Source of the DNA: Luidia sarsii
Lineage: Eukaryota; Echinodermata; Asteroidea; Paxillosida; Luidiidae
Direction: 5' to 3'
NCBI GenBank assembly: GCA_949987565.1
Contig: OX465107.1
Coordinates: 1,785,582-1,849,581, forward strand
Length of the DNA: 64,000 bases
The notes beneath the pieces were generated by a model. It saw only the letters and a program-made list of their open reading frames with translations. It did not search any database and was not told the DNA's origin. Positions within the stretch are counted from its first letter, which is position 1, and each line of letters starts with the position of its first letter. Positions 1-36,410 of this stretch are shown here, piece after piece. The position numbers and the translations under genes are program-made.

Positions 1-3000
1 CTAGGAAAATAGACCCCAAAACAGCAACTTTTTGAATCACACGAGTTTGGCCTACCGGAAGAGCCTTAACTTTCCACATTTTCAGTGACGGACAAGAGCA
101 GAAAACAAACCGGAAGATACGAAGTCTGAGATCGTTATACGGAGTTGTTTTCATAGTGCGATGTGAGTTTATACAACTTACAAGGCCAAGCGTCGAAAAC
201 TGGGCCCTCCACGATACATGTAATGATGTACGGAAGGGTAAACACAATGCGTCCGTCCGAGAACTGGGCAAGCCTGCCCCGTGTGATGTAACATGCATAG
301 GATTGACAAAACGCCGAAAACGTACCTGCGTAAAGTGACTCTTTGACTCCGTAGCAAGTGCACCAGCAGCCACGAGGAACTCCACGCCCGTCCGAAGTCC
401 GGCGGGACCTTTCTGTCATGGTTTACACCTCCTGGATCCTGTTTTTTCCATCAGAATTGCGACGCCGAAAAACTCACGAAAATACCTCATTGCAAATGGC
501 CGATTATCACGTGACGGCGCTGCAGCGCAAAGCATCATGGGATCGAAAGGGGGGGCAAACACAAACACATTAAAGGAGCACGCGCGATGCAGATTGCGAG
601 AGACCGACTTGATAAAATTGTGCAAGATTAAAACAAAAACCATAGAGCTGCTAGACAAACACTGCGAATCAATTGCATTCATAATCCTTTGAAAGTTCCA
701 TCCAAACAAAGAAAAGATCAGGAACTTGTATGAATAAGTTGCAATTAATTCAATGATTACAATCAATGGGTCAGTGTTTGATTAAACTTAGGTTAAATTC
801 AATATTTGGCTATAAAAAAAAAATACTAGCCCGGTGGGCTAGTTAAAAAACCTTAATTAAGGCAGAGGATTAAAACATATTAGTAGGCCTTATGTAACAC
901 AATATAATTTGATTTCAAGGATCATTTTAAATGTATAATTGTTCCATCATAACCAAAACGCGGTCAAACATTATTGCAAGTCTTTCCATATTTTACTTTT
1001 GGGCCGAAAATGTCATAGGCCTACTTTAAAAGCAGCTGGAAAATGTCCCTGGAAATGCCAACGAGTCTTCTGACCCCGTCGGCATCCGGCGAGGTCATTT
1101 CTAGACCTTGACTAATTAAGCACATCAATGGCAATAATTCAAAGATGCTGGGATGGATCAATTGGGTGCCTAGCATGTTTGAGTGTATGTACATGGACTA
1201 GTGCTACTGTAACAATCACAGTGGCCTACACACTTGTTGCCCTGAAAATTGTGCAAGAGTATTGTGATAACAAATGACAACCTGCACCCGTATTTTCAAC
1301 ATTACACCAAAATATTTATTTTCCATAGGCCTATTTTGATCATGCTGATACAACAAAACCAAACAGGAACAACATAACCAACGGAAGAAAATAATTGGTG
1401 AGTTCATTTATAAACGAATACGCACATGCAATGATACCAATAATATCAATTAGTTTAAAATAAGTATAAGTATTCAGTAATATATGCAAATAAATAAGGA
1501 AAACATCCGTGTTTATTTTTAATCCCTCCTCCAAAAAACAAGCCCAAAAGTACGTGTCAATTAGCAAACGGACGTCAATGGCAAAGAATTATGTCTTGGC
1601 ACAACTTATGTCAACTGACCAGGGAATCAAGTGTGGCATTAATGTGTGTTTACTTCACTGCTGAAACCATTTATACTGAAAATATCCATATTCTATTCAA
1701 CAGCTTGGCAAACAAAACCCAGTTGCATGGCGTTAACACAATGAGTATTTGGTTGTTGTTTGTATATATCTATTAAATCAAATGGGATGAAACTGGAAAC
1801 GTTTGCTCTGAAAAAACCCAAACTTGACCCCCCCATGACAGTCTCATGATGCCTTGCTGTCCCAGATCGCACGACAGATCCATTCTGCGCATGTGCTGTA
1901 GAGGGTCGAAGGTCAAACCAGTCATGGGTGGAAGGGTAAAGGGGTATTGTAATTTGTAAATCAACAAAATCGACCAATATCTGGTAGAGAACCAAACGAT
2001 TACTAAACTACAGAGAAACTTTGACAATAAATGGGTGCTGTAATCGTGTTTCATCTGCTTCCCAGGTCAACCCCTGAACGACCTTTGACCTCGTTCCCTC
2101 CCAGCGTACCAAGTCAACCCCAGGAAGCTTATTCAATGCACGTGATAAATCCTCTTGGCAGCAGACATAGGGTTTTTACTGTCGTGGTGGCTATAAATTA
2201 AACTTGACGTCCAAATGACCTGATTTCTTTCAAACAAAACCTCTGCTTCTTAAATAACAATTGGCAAGAATGATCAAACAGAATTATCGAGATACTTCAT
2301 TTGTTAGTTATATATTACCTTAATATATTTGTACAGAGTATTATTATTTTTTTACCGGTATACTGATTTTTTTTTAACGGACTGTTCAACATTGCATTCC
2401 GGTTATCCAATGTTGGTTGTCGTGACATAAGTTGTATCTGTGACAACACAAGTATAGCAGACCAACAGAAACAGGCCAGGGAGTTGTTACTGAGCTCATC
2501 AACAGAACAGGGTCACACTAAGAACTAATTACTACTATCCAGAAAATTTGAGCGCTGCATATGAAATCTGACTGGAAGAAGAGAAAAATATTACTCCATT
2601 GGTTAACCAGCAAGCACGAAATGCTACTTCCCGAGGATTAGAGGAAAATCTAAAGCGAACCAAAACATTGCATGGTATTCCTTTCTTCTATTCAAATCGC
2701 TAAGGCCAATTTTCGGGCGCTTTGTATTTGCAACTTATGCAAGATCGATTTAAACCTTCGCTCGTGTCTTTGGTGCCAAAATTGACTAAGAACATAGAGT
2801 ACATTGCAGTGGTATCTTCAAGCAGGTAACATCTGGCCATACGATAATGATACTGCAACTATCGTGTCTATACTGAGGAGAAAAGTGGAGCATTGGAACA
2901 CAGATTGGTGCCGCTCCCTAGTGCAACTAATGTGAAGGATAGGTGCCTGGGTATGGCACCACTCCAATCCTGGCCCATATACAAACACGGGCAAACTATT

Positions 3001-4740
3001 CTCCCAATTTGAGATTCCATTGTACAGTTTAATTAAAACACTGTACTTAATTCCAATGTAAGGTCAAAAGGCAAGACTCTATAATTTATGACGAATTGAG
3101 CCGCTCGACTGAAATTCGCGTCCACAGCCTCTGTTGCAAAACAGCATAAATGCAGTGAAGTAAAAAATAAATAAATAATAATAATAATGACAATTGGTTA
3201 TTATAATAAATACATATATGTCTAGGTAACTATATGGCTTCTGATTGGTCAGTCAGTGCCATCACTGAGTGTACATGTATATGCGTGTCATGCATATGCA
3301 TATTTATGAATGTCATGCATATGCATGATCAGAACTGACCAGCCTATGGTTATGTAAGCTACCAACTGACCACCATAATGTGGTCGGCTTGAAATTGACC
3401 AGATTCAAACTGACAACCTACCATTTTTGCTCAAATCTTATGATAGGCAAATACTGTTTAATTTTGGCTGTTGAGATCTGTACACAATGATCCTAAAAAG
3501 TATTCAATTTTGTTTTTTTACAGAGTTAGTTTTGCTGACCGACCAGAGGACTTGACAATGTTGGTCATTTCAAACGGTCTGGCCAAATCGACTGAACGGT
3601 TCATTGCTCCCGTCATTCCTGCAACCATCTCTATTTACAAGCTGAGTTGGGGCGGCGAGATTCTTTTCCCCAAAAAAACCTCGCCGGAAATCTGAAAAAT
3701 AAACTCTATGTACACGCCAAGTGTCTAGAAATGTTACTGCTATCAAAATACAGGTATCTCAATCTATAGGTAATAAGAATTAAAATTTGCAAGATGATAT
3801 GGAAAATACAACCCCATTTCTTTTCTCTTAATCTCTCTAAACCCTTCTACAAAAAATTACGTATTGCTCTTCCACATTGCACAAACATTATGAAAGTGAA
3901 GACAATTTTTTCTTCTACTTTTTTTTCTTAAAATTTTCTTGGTACATTGATATTTTCTCTCTCACTCTCTTCAGGAGATTGAGGATTTGAGGTAAAGACT
4001 GGAATAGAATAATTGGTGGGGAAAGGTATTATAAAAAACAGTAAAAAGGGTGTACGATCTGGTTCTGTTCTGTACACAATCGTTTAGTTTTTGTTCACAA
4101 TTACATAAAATTCTTTCATTACACTGAAGTCTTTCTTCATTTGTTTTCCTGCAAATATACAAACATGTACCTACAAGGACTTGATATCAACAGCCCCCAA
4201 AATGAAAAATATCAAATTCAGAGTTTAAAGAGTCCACCAAATAGGGTTTGCCATTACCCCAACTCGGGAACTTGTCCAAAAGTCCAAGGATTTTGCATTG
4301 CATTGGACCACCAACCCCCCCCCCAAAAAAAATACCCCAAAATATGAGGGTGGTATTGTCTACAAATGCTTCCCAGATTAGTAGCTAGCAAGCCATCTTG
4401 AACCACTTTGCACCAGGAACCTGTGAATTGGCAGCGTTGATGGTGTTGCTTTGCACCAGGCACTCTGTATCCGGGCACCACTTTTGTCCGAGTTTTAAAC
4501 AAATACTCTTTTTCAGCCTACCACAAAACAATACGTAGCATGACAAAAGCCATGCAGACGTACGATTGTGCCAGGTTTGACTCGGCCGTACACACAGTGT
4601 ACTGCTTCTGATGAATATCACAGGTATTTGTTGGTCATGATTGTTGAGCGAGTTTTGAAAATGGCATATTACTGAAAAACAAAAATTGAGTGGCTGTCAT
4701 GGGCTCTGAAAAGTTCCCCGGTGTGAAGTCGTTATAGTAT
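1..4740. other. Non-coding region downstream of DENND5
   Basis: No exon recognised on either strand; open frames are short and without family resemblance. It holds short A/T-rich stretches (3160-3200 taa repeats), an ATGCATATGCAT-rich patch at 3290-3335 and an E-box palindrome TCACGTGA at 507-514 in a CpG-containing stretch (roughly 300-600). A promoter or first exon of a neighbouring gene could start near the left edge, but nothing proves it. Confidence 0.5.
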
Positions 4741-4889
4741 AGCAATGCCTTCTTCCAATAGACACTATTTCAATCAGTCACATATACAAATTCAGAGAAA
4801 ATATGGGGGAAGAGTATGGTTTAGTAATGACGAAACAGATCAAGAGGGAAGATCCCGTGGGCGGGGTACATTGGCAGAGCTAGTAGTCA

Positions 4890-5290
4890 CATCCAGTGGA
4901 TGGGGCTACCTGGGTGGAGTCAAGTGGGTGTGGCCCTGCAGGTGTGGCTCAGGGGTGGGGTTCAGCAGGTGTGGCCCAGGGACAGATCCAGTGGGCGGGG
5001 CTACCTGGGTGGAGTCAAGTGGGTGTGGCCCTGCAGGTGTGACTCAGGGGTGGGGTTCAGAAGGTGTGGCCCAGGGACAGATCCAGTGGGCGGGGCTACC
5101 TGGGTGGAGTCAAGTGGGTGTGGCCCTGCAGGTGTGGCTCAGGGGTGGGGTTCAGCAGGTGTGGCCCAGGGACGGATCCAGTGGGCGGGGCTACCTGGGT
5201 GGAGTCAAGTGGGTGTGGCCCTGCAGGTGTGACTCAGGGGTGGGGTTAAGAAGGTGTGGCCCAGGGACAGATCCAGTGGGCGGGGCTGAC
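4890..5290. repeat. 95-bp minisatellite just past the DENND5 stop codon
   Basis: About four copies of a G-rich 95-bp unit; the box gtgggcggggctacctgg recurs at 4991, 5086 and 5181, and its first part again at 5276. Copies alternate between two variants (ggctcagg...cagcagg and gactcagg...agaagg), so the true unit is a 190-bp dimer. The long open frame across it results from the repeat and is not a gene. It probably lies in the 3' UTR or just beyond. Confidence 0.9.
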
Positions 5291-5419
5291 TGGCACTGCC
5301 CAGCAGATGAACCGAGGGGACCGGTTAAGTGGTCGGGGGTGCAGCGGGCAGATTTAGTGGGCGTGGGGGGCGTGGTCCCTTGGGCGGGGCGCCCTCCCAC
5401 ACCTCACCCGCCGGCGGCA

Positions 5420-28951
<23,532 letters not shown>

Positions 28952-30439
28952 CTGGAAATGGAGAAAAAGAAGAGGCGGAAATATAAAGTTCAAGTTTACG
29001 GCCCACTCCTTCTTTCTCCTTTCACCTTCCCTTCCTTCCACTAGCATCTCTCCCCTCTGTCTATCCTCAATCATAATGTATCAAATGTCTTCTCCGCTTG
29101 CCCTCCGTCTCTGTCCCTGTCGGTCTGCCCATGAGGAAGGTTCTACTCCGATCAGAGAAAGGTCTCTTTGAGAAAGGTCCTGCCACATGTAGGAGCGAGC
29201 CATCGGGTACCCATCCTTCATGAAGTGTGTTTACTGACAGAGAAGTGAGGTGCCCAAAAGGAAGCAAAATGCACACAGCTAATGCAACACCTTGTGCAGG
29301 CAAAGTACTGCAGAATGTGGCTGACTTAAGTTAAACATACCGTACATTACATTACTAAATGTACTACATTACTAAATGTACTACATTACTACATGTACTA
29401 CATTACTACATGTACTACATTACTACATGTACAACTTAGCCATGAGTCATTATGTACCATACATGTGAATCTGTGTGTATTCCAGCAGCTACAGTACATG
29501 TATCCTTGTAATACCAATGTGTTCGACTAACATTAAAGTTCAACATATTTCATCAATCCGTCCAGTGTTTGGATAAACCCCAAAAGATATGGCAGCTAAA
29601 ATGGCTTTGCTTTTGTCCCATTTGCCATCCTGGCAAACAAGTAGTCTGGTCCCTCACTACCTGTCTGAGTCTTGGTTGCCACAGCACACCTGGCTCCTTT
29701 ATGGGCGGGAGAGTGAGAAGGTTCCCAGACAGTCAGACACCCTTGTGATAATCATGCTTTTAAGTGACGTTCGTAATCTGCTGTTTCCTCACATCCTTTG
29801 AGGAGTAAATTTGGAAGTCAAAACAGCCTGCTTTTATGCTGCATCTTTTAAGGCCCTCCATTAATGTGTCCAAGGAGGATACTACCACAAAGAGAAGAAA
29901 TACGAGAGGAACATCAGACTCATGCTTTTTTAGTCTACGGGGAGCTCACTCCTATCTAGCTGTCTTGTCCAATCCTTTAGGTACCACATTGGCAGTCTGT
30001 ACAGCCTGACACATCATTGGACATCTTATATCAATTCTCAGGCTCAGCAAAGACCAAGATCGTGGTTCGCATTCCCAATCCCAAGGGGTTGGGGTGAGGA
30101 TTTGACGAAGTCATTCCCTCCAAAAAAAAAACCTGCGGCCTTCATCGGCTAATCCACTTTTAACCCATTTTCCAGCCCATTTCTTTTACAGTGTCGGCCC
30201 TTCGGCAAAGGTTTACTTTTACTACATTTTGATGATCCCATTTCATCATTAGCAAGCTGGTTTCTCCCCTCTCCACCCCCTCCTCCTCCTGAAATCCTTT
30301 GAGTGATGAAAGCCCCGACTAAAGTGGCCGCATCGTGCCGACTTAAACCTAATTTGACACACATGGCCGAGAAGGGAGGCAAAGGGGGCATACACAGTCC
30401 TATTTAAGAGCGTAATCTGTTGTTTTTGACCCCAATTCA

Positions 30440-30715
30440 GCGGGAGTGGGGGGAGGAGGGGGAGGGGGAGGAGGAGGGGGAGGAGGAGAAGGAGGAGAAG
30501 GAGGAGGAGGAGGAAGAGGAGGGGGAGGAGGATGAGGAGGGGGAGGAGGATGAGGAGGGGGAAGGAGGAGTAGGAGGAGGAAGAGGAAGAGGAGGAAGAG
30601 GAAGAGGAGGAAGAGGAGGAGGAAGAGGAGGGTGGAGGAAGAAGGAGAAGGAGGAGAAGGAGAAGGATGGGTGGAGGAGAAGGAGGGGAGGAGGAAGAGG
30701 AGGGAGGGAAGAAGA
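30440..30715. repeat. GGA-rich tract
   Basis: gaggagg-type units on the plus strand; frames through it are artefacts. Confidence 0.95.
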
Positions 30716-31339
30716 CCGTGTATACAGTAAGTTCATACCAAAGATCTTATAGCGCGCATAGCGCACAAGATAGACTACTCCGAGCAAAAGGTGAGGTACG
30801 CACTGGACGCCATTTTAGTAAGCAACAGAATCTGTCGTTTGCTTTCAGTGCTCTGGAAATAAAGCGGGAGAGTCACAAACAATAAAAAAGATGCAACTTT
30901 GGATGCGAGAACAGAATGTGATAACTTTTGATGTGATTTGACCACGAAATGGGGAGAATGTATGCGACTTTGCTTACTAAAATGGCGCCCAGCGTATACT
31001 TCACCCAGAAGCGTGTGATCTCGCAAGAGTAGGCTATCTTGCGCGAAAGCGCGCTTTAAGATCTTTGGTTCGTACATGTGCGTTCCATTCCAATCTGATG
31101 CGGCAGCGTGCAAAGCTCAAATCGACAACTCTTATTTCATGATCCATTCACAGTTGTTGACTGGCATTTTCTGCAGTTGGAACTGAACATTATGTCATTA
31201 CTACATTGTGTAGGTTGCTGAAGGGGCAATCGGTGAGGTTCTCACTTCATAAACAACCATTAGAGCCTCTCTTCTTTGTACACTTTCCTACAAGGATTTG
31301 TGGGGGGGGCTGTTGATAATGAAGCTAACGTTTAACCAA

Positions 31340-31500
31340 CCACATCTCCCATCAGGAGATGACGGGCAGAGATCACAATGCCCGAAACGTCTAGTTACCG
31401 GCTCCTTTCAGAGCCACACTCCGTCTCACAAGAGATGATGTACACGGTGTCACCGCATACCTTCCACTCTCTACTTCCACCATGCAAACCGTCAAATCAT
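31340..31500 (+). mobile_element. Dispersed repeat with GAAACGTC motif and histone-type stem-loop, copy A
   Basis: gagatgacgggcagagatca then caatgcccgaaacgtctagt, then GGCTCCTTTCAGAGCC (31400-31415) and cacaagagatga. The flank gtgtcaccgcataccttcca is shared with copy B at 33.9-34.1 kb. Confidence 0.8.
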
Positions 31501-32994
31501 ACCTGACTTCAACTTCAAGTTCAACAACCAAAAATGGAAATAATGTGGAGGGCCTGACATTTCAATCCTTCATGAAGTACCGAGATCCAAATGTCAGACT
31601 CTCTCCATGTTTTTCCAGAGTTATGTAAATTGCATGCATACCACAATTACCATGTGGTGTTTGAGCACTCGATTATTGCAAAGGAGTTTTGCAAATGGAA
31701 GCAGATTGTTTACGCAGCTGTGATTTACATGTACCGGTACATGTAAGTAAATTTGTGAATAAATATAATTTGAACAGGCGCGTCCCGAAAATCAGTAAAC
31801 AGTGCAGTACATGCATCTGCCTGCCTTATACTTCATTACTGACCATTTATTCTGCGAAACTGATTGTCAAATACGACACAACCAATGCCTTCAAACACTT
31901 GTGCAGACTGTGCTGTACAGTTTGCCTGGAAACAAAGAGTTGTTTTTGATGTGCCTAACTTCCCTCAAAAAAGGGGAAGGGAAAAAAGAAAAGAAAAGAT
32001 AAGCGCATGTACATAATCTGATAATATATCATTAAGAAGAGCAGGAAGTGCGGTGCATTATGTTAGAACATGTCAATTCTGTAATACAATGTATCACCAT
32101 GTGCAATGCACTCTAAATGTATGTGTTCATGCAAGTGCATGCATCCTATTGGAACACAGTCATAATATTGTCCATGTACTTCACATACACTGTAAACAGC
32201 GCCTGAGAAAATCGTCTTATATTTCGACAAATGAATGTGTCATCTTGTAATCTCATTTTGTTAACTGCTTGTCAAACTAGGTGATATTTTATTTACCTCC
32301 GGAGCAAACCCAATCCAATCATAGGGATAGTGACTTGATGTGGGTTGCAGGGCAGAAATACACCTCAGTGTACCAACATGTACACCCCAGAACCACAAAG
32401 TGACCTACAATGTCCCCGGTGTGTGACTACATGTGTGGGCAATGACTAATGAAATTCAAGGATATACAGTCGCTGTGGCACACATGCCTTGCACACTAAA
32501 CACCACGGGTCCGCATGACTGTACATGTACATGTACATGTAATAGGTGCATGTCCAGCACACATGCCGGCACATGTTCCCGAGGATCCCCCAAGGTGAAC
32601 TCTCTGCCGCTTTCATCTTCAAGAGTTCACGGCCTGGGTGTTCGGAGAAATGGGGGCAGGGTACCAGCGTAGGCCGGTTACCACCCCCACCCCCCACCCC
32701 CAAATACAACAAGAGAAGCACTCAGTGACAAGAGACAACAAGAGAACAACAAGAAAAGGATCAGTGACCTGTCTGTCCCTCCATCCATAATCTTTTTTTT
32801 TTTCAAAACGTCTAGGCTATGTGGCTAAGGCCATAGTCCCCATCCAGAATTAGCTCCTAGGACTTCCATGCTACTCTCCAGACCAGCTTACCCCCCCCAC
32901 CCCCCTCCTGTCACACCCTGCACAGTCCTACTCAATGGTCCCAAGCATCTCTTGTCACTATTCGTCAAAACCTGAGGTGTTCCAACAGCTGAAT

Positions 32995-33120
32995 TGAAGG
33001 GACAGAGAGGTGGGAGAGAGAGACATGTAGAGAGAGACAGAGAGAGGGGGGACAGAGAGAGAGAAAGTGAGAGAGAGAAGGGGGAGAGAGAGGGAGAGAG
33101 AGAAAGGGGGGAGAGAGAGG

Positions 33121-33200
<80 letters not shown>

Positions 33201-33395
33201 AGAGGGGGAGATAGAGACAGAGACAGAGAGCGAGAGGGGAGAAACAGAGACAAACAGACAGAGAGACAGACATAGACAGAGAAAGACATAGACAGAGAAA
33301 CAGAAAGAGACAGAGAGACATAGAGAGAGACGGACATAGAGAGAGACGGACATAGAGAGAGACGGACATAGAGAGAGACAGAGGAGAGAGGGAAT
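32995..33395. repeat. GA-rich tract with pure AG core
   Basis: Core of uninterrupted AG from about 33124 to 33196, then gagacagacata units. Frames are artefacts. Confidence 0.95.
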
Positions 33396-33929
33396 GATGT
33401 CCCACTTGCTATTTTTTTCCGAGCCCAGCTTTTCCCGGACTTCCTGATTCAGGACCATTAATCCCTACAGTTTCCTGGAAGAGGCCATAGGCTGGGCCAA
33501 TGCACGAGGGAAAGGGAGTGTAAAGGAAATGGGACAGTCCTTGCAGATCCCGCACATGCAGTTTGTCTGGGGCTCCCCCGTTTGTTTTTACGTGGGAACG
33601 TAAATGTAAGCGAATCGATGTTCAGAGTGTCTGCACACATTCAGTCCAGGCTTGAAAATGTGCACTCACCCCCCCCCCCCCCCTCTTCCCCAAGTGTAAA
33701 GTTTTGCGGTGACGCCATGCAAGTCATCTCTTGCGAGGTCTAGCGCAGCTCTGAAAAGGGCTGGTAGCTCACGGCTCTGTCCTTGCCACCGGAGTGACCC
33801 ACACTCACAGTGACATACCGTACTCCAGCCAACTCCCAGCGTGGTTCAACGAGCAGAATCCTCCCCATGCTCCAGTGGTCACGCAGGAGTGGGAAGATCC
33901 TTCCCGCTCCAACACTTGCCAGTAAAGGC

Positions 33930-34090
33930 AGAAAGCAGTATTAAGCGCCGATGATCGTGGGAATCCTGCGGTCTGGGGACGACAGGCAGAGTTAACGGCT
34001 CTTTTCAGAGCCACACTCCATCTCGAAAGAGACAATTTACATGGTATCACCGCAAACTTTCCACGTTGTAAGTTCCACCGTGCAAATCTA
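33930..34090 (+). mobile_element. Dispersed repeat with histone-type stem-loop, copy B
   Basis: gacaggcagagttaac precedes GGCTCTTTTCAGAGCC (33997-34012), then acactccatct and cgaaagagac. Downstream atggtatcaccgcaaacttt and ccaccgtgcaaat match copy A. No histone reading frame precedes it. Confidence 0.82.
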
Positions 34091-34739
34091 ATCTTACTTA
34101 TCCCTGCCAAGTGGATACTGTACATGCTAGTGACCTAAGCATTAGCTACAAGTGTCCATAGAAACAATATGTTCAGGTCTGTCCCAACCTCAATGTTCGT
34201 TACTGTCTGCACGGCACCACAGAGACGCAACATTTGCCTCTGACAATCTGCTCGCTGTTCAAAAAGGATCTTGATTGCTACCTGATAACAACCCACCCTC
34301 TTTTATTCCTGGTGATGTATGAATGTGAAATCCAAGCTGTCAAACTCAGTGCCCCATAGTCAAACTCTGTGTTTCCCCTTGTTCCCGAGAAGTATCCAAT
34401 TTCCCTTCCCCCATTGACAATTTTCAATGGTCTGTCTGCACTCATATCATATTTCCTCCCCTTTCTTAGTGCATGCTCGTGGGTGATTGATGGAGCTTTG
34501 TATTCAGACTTTTTTTCTCTCTCTTTCGGAGACCGTTATCGCTGAAGAACAGCTCATCCAGCCTCAATCACAACCTCTGAGAGGTGACTGCCGTTCAGCA
34601 ATGTAGCATCCACGCCGGACTGATATGATAGCTACAAGTGCAGTCCATACACAAGACGGCAGACAGAATAGTCTCCTTGAGAGACTCTTATCTTTGTCTC
34701 CATTCCTTCCTAGCTTTTATCCCTACCAAGTACCGACAC

Positions 34740-34970
34740 TATCTCCCTCCTCTCCCCATTCTCCCTCTATCTGTCTCTCTCCTTCTCTCTGTCTCTCTCG
34801 CTATTCGTTCATCTCTCTTCCCTACTCCCTTTCTCTCTCCCCAAAACCTCTCTTGGTCTTTCTTTTACTGTCTCTCTCTCTTTCTGTCTGCCTGTCTCCA
34901 TCACTGTCCCTTCTCTTCTTTCTCTTTCTGTCTCCCTTTCTCTCTATAGCTCCCTCTCTCCCTGTCCATT
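34740..34970. repeat. CT-rich tract
   Basis: ctctctgtctctctc-type units on the plus strand, opposite in sense to most tracts in the window. Confidence 0.9.
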
Positions 34971-35255
34971 GATCGAGAGATGTGGCGTGAACTGTTCATA
35001 ATTTGTTATGCAGCCCTGCTCAGAGCTGGCTACAGCTGATGGCTGCATCAGTATCATTGGGATTCCTTTCTCCTTCTTGAGGGGAATAAGGAGGAGGGTG
35101 GAAGGGGTGTATTTAATCCAGAGACCTGGGAGGTCAGCTTCGGGTCTCCAAGGAGTTCCTCTAAGTCTCCTCCACCCCCCCCCCCACCTCTATCCAGAGA
35201 ACTTGCAGGGTTTTTTCAGGGAAGAGGAGAGAATCCCTTTCCATGACTTCAATTA

Positions 35256-35625
35256 GGGCCGTTTCCACTGTGCAAATAATCACGATTCAAAAACCTTTTT
35301 CACACATTTCACCGTTCACACAGGCAAAAAAAACATGACGCAAAAAAACCGCAACCTGATTGTGGTTAGCAGTTGTGGTCAAATAGTGGGTGTGTCCTTG
35401 AGGGTGACCCACGCAGGGAGACATATAAACAAGCACGGCACTTCCTGTCAGTCAGGGGGCGAGCGGTGCATTGTGGGATTTTTAAAAAAGGTGCAATTCA
35501 GTGTTCCAACTCACATTGTTTCGCAAATAAACGCGATTATTTGAAAAGTCTCACTAATACGGGAGTCCAAATAGCGATTCAAATTCCACTAAAAACCCGT
35601 TTATTGTGTCCACACCCAAAACAAG
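35256..35625. mobile_element. MITE with AGGGCCGT end and AATAATCGCGATT motifs, copy 1
   Basis: Left end agggccgtttccactgtgca then ataatcacgattcaaaaacc; internal ataaacgcgattatttg and the distal end tgtgtccacaccc. Right boundary uncertain. Confidence 0.65.
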
Positions 35626-36107
35626 TATGTATTCAAGTTATAAATATTATCAAGCAAACCTGATAACGTTTAACATTTACATTCTCACCACCCATATACT
35701 TTTCACCACCCATATACACATGAACTGATTATATATAGACTTGAACTGGTTAACGTCTAGCAACGTCTAGCAGAAGAACATTTGCCCTACTGACCGCGAC
35801 ATACATGTACCTTGTCATAAGGACTACACTATACATGTACATGTATCTAAAAGGACTCAAATATTCAGTGTATATGTATTATGTAGGCCTATACATGTAA
35901 GTGACATGTGTTTGGTCAATCAAAACAAAAGAATGTTCCCACATAACGGAAATATGTTCACAATTTTTGTTTTCAGGTTATGTGAAAATGTTTCCACAGA
36001 GAAGGTAAATACTGGCATACTTTCTTCTGGCTCACAATTTTCACTGTGTAAAGAAATTTAAAACGTTCACAACTGCTGACTGGACAAAATGACCTGTATC
36101 TTTAAAA

Positions 36108-36190
36108 GGGCCTGACGTTTTGATCCTAGCAATATACAATTCAGAATGCCTTCAGAGGAAGAGGGATCCTGCTAGAAACTCTTCAATTTC
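36108..36190. mobile_element. GAAACGTC fold-back repeat, fragment
   Basis: gggcctgacgttttgatcct at 36111, then gaatgccttcagaggaag and gatcctgctagaaact. Confidence 0.65.
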
Positions 36191-36283
36191 ATATTTTTTC
36201 CCAATGTTACCATTGAGTAATATTATATTTGATACAATTTTTTTCTTCTAATTCTTTAAAAAAAAATTGGGGGGGGGGGGGGA

Positions 36284-36410
36284 ATGGCAAAGAAAACTTT
36301 GACTGGACTGGGATTTGAGCCTGAGATCACTGGTTTGCGTACCGGTACTCTTCCCATCTGAGCTATCCAGCCCTTAGATGATGGCCTTCCCAAATAGTCA
36401 ACTAGCTACT
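36284..36410 (-). mobile_element. tRNA-derived SINE, most complete copy
   Basis: On the minus strand: head gactatttgggaaggccatc, ggctggatagctcagatggg (A-box), aagagtaccggtacgcaaac, ggctcaaatcccagtcc (B-box), then aaagttttctttgcca tail and poly-C. No independent tRNA gene is indicated because the acceptor stem does not close with a 3' tail. Confidence 0.85.

Larger units (their letters stand above)
28952..32990. other. Gene-free stretch upstream of first visible exon
   Basis: No exon recognised. Holds a short tandem repeat actacattactacatgt (29348-29434), a GGA-rich tract (30440-30715) and a histone-stem-loop-bearing repeat (31340-31500). Confidence 0.6.

Noticed and set aside
33805..34125. 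Histone gene ending at the stem-loop
   Set aside because: No histone-like sequence in any frame upstream of the stem-loop on either strand.
36299..36372. tRNA gene
   Set aside because: A- and B-boxes are present but the segment carries a head and tail shared by several copies, marking it as a SINE.
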